From positions 186,001-250,000 of the forward strand of contig NZ_JAFCKB010000003.1 of the NCBI RefSeq assembly GCF_018130615.1: a stretch of DNA of 64,000 nt. The letters run 5' to 3'. Below, piece by piece: positions 1 to 7,600 of this stretch (the first letter of the stretch is position 1; every line of letters begins with the position of its first letter). This stretch comes from Bradyrhizobium manausense (GTDB taxonomy: Bacteria; Pseudomonadota; Alphaproteobacteria; Rhizobiales; Xanthobacteraceae). Made by a program: the position numbers and the translations under genes. Below the pieces are notes generated by a model. That model ran no database searches and was not told where the DNA came from. It worked only from the letters and a program-made list of their open reading frames with translations.

Positions 1-15
1 GTCAAGATGAACTGA
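1..15 (+). CDS. Possible 3' end of an upstream gene (four codons and stop)
   Basis: The window opens with codons reading V-K-M-N followed by TGA, and a strong hairpin follows at 42-69. This fits the last codons of a gene lying mostly outside the window. A TRAP substrate-binding protein would be a natural neighbour of the permease that follows, but nothing here identifies it. Confidence 0.25.
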   Translation, partial: VKMN

Positions 16-41
16 CGCGTTTCCCGGAAAAGCAAATAACA

Positions 42-69
42 ACGGTCGGGAGTGAACGCTCCCGACCGT
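42..69 (+). terminator. Perfect 10-bp inverted repeat, probable terminator of the upstream gene
   Basis: The arms ACGGTCGGGA and TCCCGACCGT are perfectly complementary around an 8-nt loop and are followed by TTTCGC. The hairpin covers GTG 52, which would be the longest possible start of the TRAP permease, so translation is more likely to begin downstream of it. Confidence 0.6.
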
Positions 70-93
70 TTCGCATCGATAGGGGGACTCAAT

Positions 94-2142
94 TTGCTGC
101 GCGTGCTCAACCAGGTGCTCAATCATCTCGAAGAATGGTTGATCGCGACGCTCATTGCGGCTGCAACCGGACTGATCTTCATCGCCGTCGTGCACCGCTA
201 CGGTGCGGGCGAATCGATCAACCTGTCGCGATGGGCCACCGCGCACGGGATGACCTGGCTGGCATCGCTGTCGATGGCGGTGTTTACCTTCATGTCCGAG
301 CTGGACCTGTCCTGGGCGCAGGAACTCTGCATCTACATGTTCATCTGGATGGCGAAGTTCGGCGCGGCCTATGGCGTGCGCACCGGCATCCATGTCGGCG
401 TCGATCTGCTCGTCAACCGCCTGCCCGAGCACTCGCGCAAGCACGTCATCCTGTTCTCGCTGCTGTGCGGCGCGCTGTTCACCGGCATGATCGCCACCTT
501 CGGTGCCTCCTTTGTCAGCGAGATGTTCAAGACCGGCCAGCAGTCGAACGATCTCGAAGCGCCGATGTGGTTCGTCTATCTGGCGATCCCGCTCGGTTCA
601 GGCCTGATGTGCTTCCGCTTCCTCCAGGTCTCCTGGTCCTATCTCCGGACCGGTGAACTGCCGCATCATGACGAGGCCCATGTCGAGGGCGTGCAGGCCG
701 ACGGCTCGCCAGTGCTGCATCCGCAGCCGGCCGGTGCGGCAACGAAGGCTGCCTCGCGAAAGGTGTCGCCGCTCGGCGTCATCCTGATCATGGCGCCGGT
801 CCTGATCTTCGCGCTCTGCCTTGCCGAGAAGACCGGCTTCATCGTGCTGCCGCACTGGATGCGCGCGGCGACCGTGTTCGCGCTTCTGATCGCGCTGATG
901 CTGACCGGCATCCCGGTTTCGATCGCGCTCGGTCTCACCGTGATGACGTTCCTGTTCACGCTGACCGCGGTGCCGATCGAAGCCGTCTCGATGAAGCTCT
1001 TCACCGGCATCGAGGGCTTCGAGATCATGGCGATCCCGTTCTTCATCCTCGCCGGCAATTTCCTCACCCATGGCGGCGTCGCGCGGCGCATGATCAATTT
1101 CGCGACCTCGCTGATCGGGCATTGGCACGGCGGCCTCGGCCTCGCCGGCATCGTCGCCTGCGCGATGTTCGCGCTGGTCTGCGGCTCGAGCGTGGCGACG
1201 GTCGCCGCGATCGGCGCCATCGTGCTGCCGGAGATGGTCCGTCACGGCTATCCCATGCGCTTCGGCGCCGGCATCATCACCGTCGCCGGCTCGCTCGGCA
1301 TCTTGATGCTGCCGTCGATCCCGAAGATCGTCTACGCGGTGTCGACCAACACCTCGATCGGCGCGCTGTTCGTCGCGGGCCTGCTGCCCGGCATCCTCCT
1401 GACGACGATGCTCTGCATCGTCACCTGGTGGCTCGCGCGCAAGCGCGACTATCCGCGGCTGCCGAAGGCGACCTGGGGCGAGACCGTCCACGCCTTCCGC
1501 GAGAGCATCTGGGGATTGATGCTGGTCGTCATCATCATCGGCGGCATTTATAGCGGCCTGTTCACCGCGACCGAAGCCGCCGCAATGGCCGCGGTCTATT
1601 CCTTCATCATCGCGGTGTTCGTCTACAAGGCGATCAAGATGTCGGACGTGCCGCGGGTGCTGCTGCGCGCCGCCAACACCAGCGCGATGCTGCTCTACAT
1701 CGTCACCAACGCGGTGCTGTTCTCCTTCGTGCTCTCCAACGAGAACCTGCCGGCGACGCTCGCCGACTGGATCGCGGCGCAAAACCTCGGCTGGGTCGGC
1801 TTCCTCCTGGTCGTCAACGTGCTGCTGCTGCTCGCCGGCAACTTCATGGAGCCGAACTCGATCATCCTGATCATGGCGCCGATCCTGGCGCCGGCGGCCA
1901 AGAAGCTCGGCATCGACCTCGTCCATTTCGGCATCGTCATGGACGTCAACATGGAGGTCGGCCTCTGCCATCCGCCCGTCGGCTTGAACCTCTACGTCGC
2001 ATCGATGATCGCGCGAATGCGCATCACGGATCTCGCGGGAGCGGTGATGCCGTGGCTGCTCACCATGCTCGGCTTCCTCGTCATCGTGACCTATTGGCCC
2101 GATTTGACGCTGTGGCTGCCGCGGGTGCTGGGGATGCACTGA
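94..2142 (+). CDS. TRAP transporter permease, fused small (DctQ) and large (DctM) subunits
   Basis: This is an inner-membrane permease of the tripartite ATP-independent periplasmic family, which imports organic acids using the sodium or proton gradient. The first 200 residues hold about four membrane segments of DctQ type. A polar linker follows, and the last 430 residues are the hydrophobic DctM channel with many membrane helices and glycine-rich segments. Separate subunits are usual; the fusion is a known variant. I prefer TTG at 94 as the start, because AGGGGG lies about 8 nt upstream and the longer GTG start at 52 falls inside a hairpin. This gives about 682 residues. No periplasmic binding protein is in the window, so the substrate cannot be told; its gene may lie just left of position 1. 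Confidence 0.85.
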   Translation: MLRVLNQVLNHLEEWLIATLIAAATGLIFIAVVHRYGAGESINLSRWATAHGMTWLASLSMAVFTFMSELDLSWAQELCIYMFIWMAKFGAAYGVRTGIHVGVDLLVNRLPEHSRKHVILFSLLCGALFTGMIATFGASFVSEMFKTGQQSNDLEAPMWFVYLAIPLGSGLMCFRFLQVSWSYLRTGELPHHDEAHVEGVQADGSPVLHPQPAGAATKAASRKVSPLGVILIMAPVLIFALCLAEKTGFIVLPHWMRAATVFALLIALMLTGIPVSIALGLTVMTFLFTLTAVPIEAVSMKLFTGIEGFEIMAIPFFILAGNFLTHGGVARRMINFATSLIGHWHGGLGLAGIVACAMFALVCGSSVATVAAIGAIVLPEMVRHGYPMRFGAGIITVAGSLGILMLPSIPKIVYAVSTNTSIGALFVAGLLPGILLTTMLCIVTWWLARKRDYPRLPKATWGETVHAFRESIWGLMLVVIIIGGIYSGLFTATEAAAMAAVYSFIIAVFVYKAIKMSDVPRVLLRAANTSAMLLYIVTNAVLFSFVLSNENLPATLADWIAAQNLGWVGFLLVVNVLLLLAGNFMEPNSIILIMAPILAPAAKKLGIDLVHFGIVMDVNMEVGLCHPPVGLNLYVASMIARMRITDLAGAVMPWLLTMLGFLVIVTYWPDLTLWLPRVLGMH

Positions 2143-2154
2143 GGGGCATCTCGC

Positions 2155-2236
2155 AGCCCGGATGGAGCGAAGCTTAATCCGGGTTTTTGCACGTTTCGAT
2201 AGATGGCCCCGGATTGCGCTTCGCTCCATCCGGGCT
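2155..2236. repeat. Palindromic intergenic repeat (GGATGGAGCGAAGC family)
   Basis: AGCCCGGATGGAGCGAAGC on the left is mirrored by GCTTCGCTCCATCCGGGCT on the right, with a second inner pair AATCCGGG/CCCGGATT. It resembles the short interspersed palindromes frequent between genes in Bradyrhizobium and relatives. It could also stop transcription from the permease gene. Confidence 0.7.
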
Positions 2237-2316
2237 AAACATCAGTCCTCCACCGACGATGGCAATCGACCGCGAGATGCGGTTAGATGCCGCGCATCAG
2301 GCCGGGAGGACGCAAA

Positions 2317-4245
2317 ATGACTGAATTCAGCAGCGAGCCGAAGGACGCAACGCCGTCCGTCATTGCGCAGCATCGGGCGATGCTGAATGCGCTGCCGTTT
2401 TCCGACACGCGGGATTTCGACGACGCTGCGCGCGGCTTTCTCGGCACGATCGAGCACGCGAAGATTACGAATCCGCAAGGGCGAACGGTCTGGAGCCTCG
2501 AGCCTTATGGCTTTCTGTCCGCTGCGGAGGCGCCGCCGACGGTCAATCCCAGCCTGTGGCGGCAGTCGCGGCTCAACATGCAGCACGGCCTGTTCGAGGT
2601 CGTCCCCGGCGTCTACCAGGTGCGCGGCCTCGACATCGCCAACATGACGCTGATCGAGGGCGACAGCGGCGTCATTGTCGTCGACACCCTGACCTCGATC
2701 GAGGGCGCGCGCGCCGCGCTCGATCTCTACTTTCGGCATCGCGGCCTGAAGCCGGTCGCGGCCGTCATCTTCACCCACACCCACACCGATCACTGGGGCG
2801 GCGCGCGCGGCGTGCTGGAGGAGGATGCGCTGGCGACCGGGCGCGTGCCGATCATCGCGCCGAACCTGTTCATGGAGCACGCGGTCTCGGAGAACATCAT
2901 TGCGGGGCCCGCGATGTTGCGCCGGGCGCAATATCAGTTCGGGCCGTTCCTCGCCAAGGGCGTGCGCGGGCAGGTCGACAACGGGCTCGGCAAGTCGATG
3001 GCCGCCGGAGGCGTTGCGCTGCTGCGGCCGACCGATCTGATCGTGGCGACCGGCGACAGGCGCGTCATCGACGGCGTCGAGTTCGAATTCCAGATGGCGC
3101 CCAACAGCGAAGCGCCGGCGGAGATGCACTTCTTCCTTCCGCGCTACAAGCTTCTGAACCTCGCCGAGAATTGCACGCATAATTTCCACAATCTGCTGCC
3201 GTTCCGCGGCGCCGACGTGCGCGACGCGCTGGCCTGGTCGAAGTACCTGGGCGAAGCCTTGCATCTGTGGGGCGGCAAGGCGGAAGCGATGTGCGGCCAG
3301 CATCACTGGCCGGTGTGGGGACGCGAACGGATCGACACCATGATCCGCGAGCAGCGCGACCTCTACAAATTCGCGCACGACCAGACCATCCGCCTGATGA
3401 ACCATGGCCTGAATGCCGCCGAGATCGCCGAGACCATCCAGTTGCCGAAGAGCCTTGAAGGTGCCTGGCACGGCCGCGGCTATTACGGCCACATCCGCCA
3501 TAACGTGAAGGCGATCTACCAGAAATATCTCGGCTGGTACGACGCCAATCCGGTCAACCTCGATCCGCTGCCGCCGGTGGAGTCGGGCAAGAAGTATGTC
3601 GAGTACATGGGCGGCGCGGATGCGATCCTGGCGCGGGCGCGCAAGGACTTTGACAAGGGTGAGTTCCGCTTCGTCGCGCAGGCGCTCGGCCATCTCGTCT
3701 TCGCCGAGCCGGACAATCAGGCGGCGCGCGCATTGCTGGCGGATACGCTGGAGCAGCTCGGCTATGCCGCCGAGAGCTCGACCTGGCGCAACGCCTATTT
3801 GTTCGGCGCGCAGGAGTTGCGGCAAGGCATGCCGAAGACTCCGCCGCGCCCGCCGATGCCGCGCGAGACGCTGGCGGCGCTGCGCACCTCACAGCTCTGG
3901 GACGTGCTCGGGATTCGCCTCAACGGCCCGAAGGCGGAGGGAAAGCACATCGTGCTGAACTGGAGCTTTTCCGACACCGGCGAGACGTTCGTGCTCAACC
4001 TCGAAAACTGCGCGCTCACCTATACGGAAGGCGTGCAGGCCGACAACGCCGATGCCAGCTTCACGCTGGCGCACGCCACGCTGGATGAGGTGATCGCGAA
4101 GCTGACGAGCTTTCCGGAGGCCGTCGCTGCCGGCAAGGTCAAGCTGTCCGGCAACCCGATGAAGCTCGCCGAGCTGATGGGGCTGATGGACGAATTCCCG
4201 CGGATGTTCGAGATCGTCGAGCCGAAGCGGACGGTGGTGGTGTAG
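2317..4245 (+). CDS. Alkyl/aryl-sulfatase of the SdsA metallo-beta-lactamase type
   Basis: The protein belongs to the zinc-dependent alkylsulfatases that hydrolyse SDS and other primary alkyl sulfates to alcohol and sulfate. The metal-binding signature THTHTDHWGG lies near residues 153-162, giving ligands H154, H156, D158 and H159. A helical dimerisation region follows, and the last 120 residues resemble the SCP2-like lipid-binding domain typical of the family. ATG 2317 is chosen over the longer ATG 2287 because GGGAGGA stands just before it; this gives 642 residues, normal for the family. No typical cleavable signal peptide is seen at the chosen start. The gene stands alone between two palindromic repeats. 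The exact sulfate ester is unknown. Confidence 0.88.
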   Translation: MTEFSSEPKDATPSVIAQHRAMLNALPFSDTRDFDDAARGFLGTIEHAKITNPQGRTVWSLEPYGFLSAAEAPPTVNPSLWRQSRLNMQHGLFEVVPGVYQVRGLDIANMTLIEGDSGVIVVDTLTSIEGARAALDLYFRHRGLKPVAAVIFTHTHTDHWGGARGVLEEDALATGRVPIIAPNLFMEHAVSENIIAGPAMLRRAQYQFGPFLAKGVRGQVDNGLGKSMAAGGVALLRPTDLIVATGDRRVIDGVEFEFQMAPNSEAPAEMHFFLPRYKLLNLAENCTHNFHNLLPFRGADVRDALAWSKYLGEALHLWGGKAEAMCGQHHWPVWGRERIDTMIREQRDLYKFAHDQTIRLMNHGLNAAEIAETIQLPKSLEGAWHGRGYYGHIRHNVKAIYQKYLGWYDANPVNLDPLPPVESGKKYVEYMGGADAILARARKDFDKGEFRFVAQALGHLVFAEPDNQAARALLADTLEQLGYAAESSTWRNAYLFGAQELRQGMPKTPPRPPMPRETLAALRTSQLWDVLGIRLNGPKAEGKHIVLNWSFSDTGETFVLNLENCALTYTEGVQADNADASFTLAHATLDEVIAKLTSFPEAVAAGKVKLSGNPMKLAELMGLMDEFPRMFEIVEPKRTVVV

Positions 4246-4271
4246 GGCACCGCTGGCGCGACATATTCAGG

Positions 4272-4414
4272 GTCGTCCCGGCGAAGGCCGGGACCCATAA
4301 CCCCAGGGAGAAGTCGTGTGGCGAGACTGGTCACTCCGAGTCTTCGCCAAACTATCGCTGCGGCGTATGGGTCCCGGATCGGCGCGCGCTTTGGGCGCGC
4401 TTGTCCGGGACGAC
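4272..4414. repeat. Long palindromic intergenic repeat (GTCGTCCCGG...CCGGGACGAC)
   Basis: The ends GTCGTCCCGG and CCGGGACGAC are inverted copies. Inside are GGGACCCATA and TATGGGTCCC, again inverted, plus a small GCGCGC hairpin. This nested structure is like a non-autonomous interspersed repeat. It lies between two convergent genes, so it may also act as a terminator for both. Confidence 0.7.
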
Positions 4415-4430
4415 ACCTTTTATGGGTCTA

Positions 4431-5501
4431 CTACTCCGCGCTGCTCACCAGCTTGATCCGTGGCGCGGTGGCCTCGGTCAGGCTGCGATAGGCGGCGAGA
4501 TAGTCGAGCGCCATCCGCCGCGCCGTAAAGCGCTTCTCGAACTGCTTGCGGATGGCTGTGCGGTCGAGTTGCGCGAGGCGGCCCACCACGCCGGCGGCGC
4601 TGAGGATGTCCTCGACCACGAAGCCGGTGAGGCCCTCGTCGATGATCTCGGGTACCGAGCCGCGGTTGAAGGCGACGACCGGCGTGCCGCAGGCCATCGC
4701 CTCGATCATCACCAGGCCGAACGGCTCCGGCCAGTCGATCGGCAGCAGCAGGCCGAGTGCACCGCTCAGGAAGTCGGACTTCTCGTGATCGCTGATCTCG
4801 CCGATGAAATCCACCAGCGGATTGTTCTGGATCATCGGCTTGATCAGTTCGTCATAGTAATCCTGATCGGCCCGATCGACCTTCGCCGCGATCTTCAGTG
4901 GGATGCCGCAATGCATCGCGATCTTGATGGCGCGGTCGACGCCTTTCTCCGGCGCGATACGGCCGAGCACGGCGAGATATTCCTGTTTCGCCGGCTTCGG
5001 CCTCAGCAGGTTCTCCGGCAGGCCGTGATGGATCGTCGTCACCCAGTTCGCCTGCGGCACCGGCCGCCGCTGCGCGTTCGAGATCGAGATCACCGGCATC
5101 TTGGAGAAGGTGCTGAAGACCGGCTGATGCTCCGGCAGGTCGAGCCGGCCGTGCAGCGTGGTCAGGAACGGCGTCGGCTGCCGGTAGAACAGCGACCACG
5201 GATAATAGTCGAGATGGAAGTGGAGGAAGTCGAACTCCTCGTCGTCACATTTCTGCCGCACCCGCTCCAGCAGCACCATGTGCAGCGCGTTGGGATCGCG
5301 CACGGAACCGTCGAGACGCAGCGCCCGCGGCCATAGCGCGTCCAGCTTTGCCGACGTCTGGGAATCGCCACTGGCGAACAGCGTCACATCGTGTCCAAGG
5401 GCAACCAACTCTTCCGTCAACCAATGCACCACCCGCTCGGTGCCGCCATACAGCTTGGGTGGAACAGCCTCCGTCAACGGAGCTACCTGCGCGATGCGCA
5501 T
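4431..5501 (-). CDS. Family 4 (group 1) glycosyltransferase
   Basis: This is a GT-B-fold glycosyltransferase that would move a sugar from a nucleotide donor to an acceptor. The N-terminus MRIAQVAPL and the segment PPKLYGGTERV are typical acceptor-domain features, and the C-terminal half carries the E-x7-E motif in PEPFGLVMIEAMACGTPVV. The start at 5501 follows AGAGGAGATGGTGAG and gives 356 residues; a longer frame to 5570 lacks a good ribosome site. It is transcribed away from the ABC exporter and glucosidase genes. An EcfG-like site lies 74 nt upstream, which suggests general-stress control. Related proteins occur with trehalose or polysaccharide genes, but the product here cannot be named. 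Confidence 0.85.
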   Translation of the reverse strand: MRIAQVAPLTEAVPPKLYGGTERVVHWLTEELVALGHDVTLFASGDSQTSAKLDALWPRALRLDGSVRDPNALHMVLLERVRQKCDDEEFDFLHFHLDYYPWSLFYRQPTPFLTTLHGRLDLPEHQPVFSTFSKMPVISISNAQRRPVPQANWVTTIHHGLPENLLRPKPAKQEYLAVLGRIAPEKGVDRAIKIAMHCGIPLKIAAKVDRADQDYYDELIKPMIQNNPLVDFIGEISDHEKSDFLSGALGLLLPIDWPEPFGLVMIEAMACGTPVVAFNRGSVPEIIDEGLTGFVVEDILSAAGVVGRLAQLDRTAIRKQFEKRFTARRMALDYLAAYRSLTEATAPRIKLVSSAE

Positions 5502-5574
5502 CTCACCATCTCCTCTGCGATCATTGAACGTTGAAACCCCCAGCGCGTCGGCACCGGCTATGCCAGCCAAGGGA

Positions 5575-5599
5575 ACGTTTCCGCACTTGCGAAGTTCCC
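5575..5599 (-). promoter_or_regulatory. EcfG-type general stress promoter for the glycosyltransferase
   Basis: On the minus strand GGAAC is followed after 16 nt by CGTT. This is the consensus recognised by the alphaproteobacterial general-stress sigma factor EcfG. The -10 element lies 74 nt before the start codon. The match is seen directly; the function is inferred. Confidence 0.65.
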
Positions 5600-5701
5600 C
5601 TCAACAAACGTTACTTATTGGACACATCGCGCGCGTGTCTCGATGCTGCCATCGCATCATCTCAGATCGTCCGCATCCGCATGTCGTGATGACATTGCCC
5701 G

Positions 5702-5727
5702 GGAACCGAGGCGAACTGGTCGATGTT
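5702..5727 (+). promoter_or_regulatory. EcfG-like promoter for the ABC exporter and glucosidase genes
   Basis: GGAAC is followed after 17 nt by TGTT, one mismatch from the EcfG -10 consensus CGTT. It lies 51 nt before ATG 5778 and points toward the ABC exporter. Confidence 0.45.
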
Positions 5728-5777
5728 CAATCGGCCAGTAAGAAAAATTGGATCATCATAACGGGGTCAAGTGTCAC

Positions 5778-7541
5778 ATGGATCATCTTTCTGGATACGC
5801 GCGCAGGCCATTTGCCTTTGTCTTGCGCTATCTTAGGCGGCGGCTCGCGTCGCATCTGGTGATCCTCACCGCCGTCGTTGCGGCGGTTGCCTGCTCCGTG
5901 GGCACGCAGTACGGCGTTAAATCCCTCGTCGATAGTTTGTCGGCGGGAACCTCGCATGGTGGCAGCGTATGGCTGGCATTCATCCTGCTCATGTCGCTGA
6001 TCACCGCCGATAACTTTCTGTGGCGGATCGCGAGCTGGACGGCGAGCTTCACCTTCGTTCGGGTCACGGGCGATTTACGCCGTGACATATTTCGTCATCT
6101 GACCGGGCACGCGCCGAGCTATTTCTCGGACCGGATGCCGGGCATGTTGACCAGCCGCATTACGGCCACATCCAATGCCGTGTTCACCGTCGAGAACATG
6201 TTCGTCTGGAATGTGTTGCCGCCGTGCATTGCCACAGTTGCGGCCATCATGCTGATTGGAACCGTCAGCCCTTACATGGCCCTCGGCCTGATCGTGATCG
6301 CCGGTGGCATGGTAGTCGCGATGTTCCATCTGGCCGCGGCCGGCAAGCCGCTGCATGACGATTTCGCCGACAAGGCGGCCGTGGTCGACGGTGAGATGAT
6401 CGACGTCATCAGCAATATGCCGCTGGTCCGCGCCTTCTGCGGCATCGGCCACGAGCATGAGCGCTTCGACGCGACGGTGAACCGTGAGCTCACGGCGCGA
6501 GGGCGGAGCCTGCGCTATCTGGAGAAGCTGCGGCTCACTCACGCCGGCGTGACCGTCGTCCTGACGGTGGCGCTGATGGCCTGGGCGATCACGCTCTGGC
6601 AGCAGGGCGAGGCGACCACCGGCGATGTCGTCCTGGTCTGCACGCTCGGCCTGTCGATCCTCAACGCGACGCGCGATCTCGCGGTGGCGCTCGTGGACGT
6701 CACCCAGCACGTCGCGCGCCTGACCGAGGCGATCGCCACGCTCCTGGTGCCGCATGAATTGCGTGATCATCCCGAGGCCGAGCCGCTGGTCAAGAGCGGC
6801 GCCGCGATCGCGTACAACAACGTCACCTTCGGCTATCCCGGCGCTGAGAAGATTTTTGAGCGGTTCAGCCTGCGGCTGCAGCCGGGCCAGCGCGTCGGTT
6901 TGGTCGGTCAGTCCGGCGGCGGCAAATCGACCTTGTTTACACTGCTGCAGCGCTTCTACGACGTGGACGAAGGCAGCATCACGGTCGACGGCCAGGACAT
7001 CTCCATGGTGACGCAACAGAGCCTGCGCGAGGCGATCTCCGTCGTGCCGCAGGACATCTCCCTGTTCCATCGCTCCATTCGCGAGAACATCCGCTATGGC
7101 CGGCCCAACGCGACCGACGACGAGGTGCTGCGCGCGGCGATCGCGGCGCGCTGCGACTTCATCGACAGCCTGCCCGAAGGTCTCGACACCATGGTCGGCG
7201 ACCGCGGCGTCAAAATGTCCGGCGGCCAGCGCCAGCGCATCGCGATCGCGCGCGCCTTCCTCAAGGACGCGCCGATCCTGCTGCTCGACGAGGCCACTGC
7301 GGCGCTCGACAGCGAATCCGAAGAAGCGATCCGCGAGGCGCTGACGCGGCTGATGCGCGGCCGCACCGTGATCGCGATCGCGCATCGCCTGGCCACGCTG
7401 CGCAATTTCGACCGCGTGGTCGTGCTCAGGAACGGCAAGATCATCGAGGATGGCGCGCCCGACCGGCTGATGCAGGGCCACGGTCCGTATCGTGAGCTGG
7501 TGACGCAGGAAATGAGCCGGCTCGCGAAGGTCGCCGCGTAA
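5778..7541 (+). CDS. ABC exporter half-transporter (permease fused to ATPase)
   Basis: This inner-membrane protein has a type IV ABC exporter layout: about six membrane segments in the first 310 residues, then a nucleotide-binding domain. Walker A is GQSGGGKST near residue 377, the Q-loop is in VVPQDISLFH, the signature is MSGGQRQR near 480, Walker B is ILLLDEATAALD, and the H-loop is AHRLAT. All key residues are intact. ATG 5778 is preferred to TTG 5748, which has no ribosome site; even so the Shine-Dalgarno before 5778 is weak. It would work as a homodimer. The glucosidase-like gene starts 60 nt downstream, so co-transcription is likely. Lipid, glycan or peptide export are all possible; the glycosyltransferase and glucosidase neighbours favour a carbohydrate-linked substrate. 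Confidence 0.88.
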   Translation: MDHLSGYARRPFAFVLRYLRRRLASHLVILTAVVAAVACSVGTQYGVKSLVDSLSAGTSHGGSVWLAFILLMSLITADNFLWRIASWTASFTFVRVTGDLRRDIFRHLTGHAPSYFSDRMPGMLTSRITATSNAVFTVENMFVWNVLPPCIATVAAIMLIGTVSPYMALGLIVIAGGMVVAMFHLAAAGKPLHDDFADKAAVVDGEMIDVISNMPLVRAFCGIGHEHERFDATVNRELTARGRSLRYLEKLRLTHAGVTVVLTVALMAWAITLWQQGEATTGDVVLVCTLGLSILNATRDLAVALVDVTQHVARLTEAIATLLVPHELRDHPEAEPLVKSGAAIAYNNVTFGYPGAEKIFERFSLRLQPGQRVGLVGQSGGGKSTLFTLLQRFYDVDEGSITVDGQDISMVTQQSLREAISVVPQDISLFHRSIRENIRYGRPNATDDEVLRAAIAARCDFIDSLPEGLDTMVGDRGVKMSGGQRQRIAIARAFLKDAPILLLDEATAALDSESEEAIREALTRLMRGRTVIAIAHRLATLRNFDRVVVLRNGKIIEDGAPDRLMQGHGPYRELVTQEMSRLAKVAA

Positions 7542-7600
7542 GCCCGATAGTTGCGTTTGCGTTGGTCGCGTTCGCAAAACAAGACGCAGGGGAGCAGCTC

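Noticed and set aside
598-2229. 543-codon open frame antisense to the TRAP permease
   Set aside because: Runs through the palindromic repeat and has the biased composition of a codon-position shadow.
2242-3825. 527-codon open frame antisense to the alkylsulfatase
   Set aside because: The plus strand carries clear zinc-binding motifs and a full-length family match; this is a shadow.
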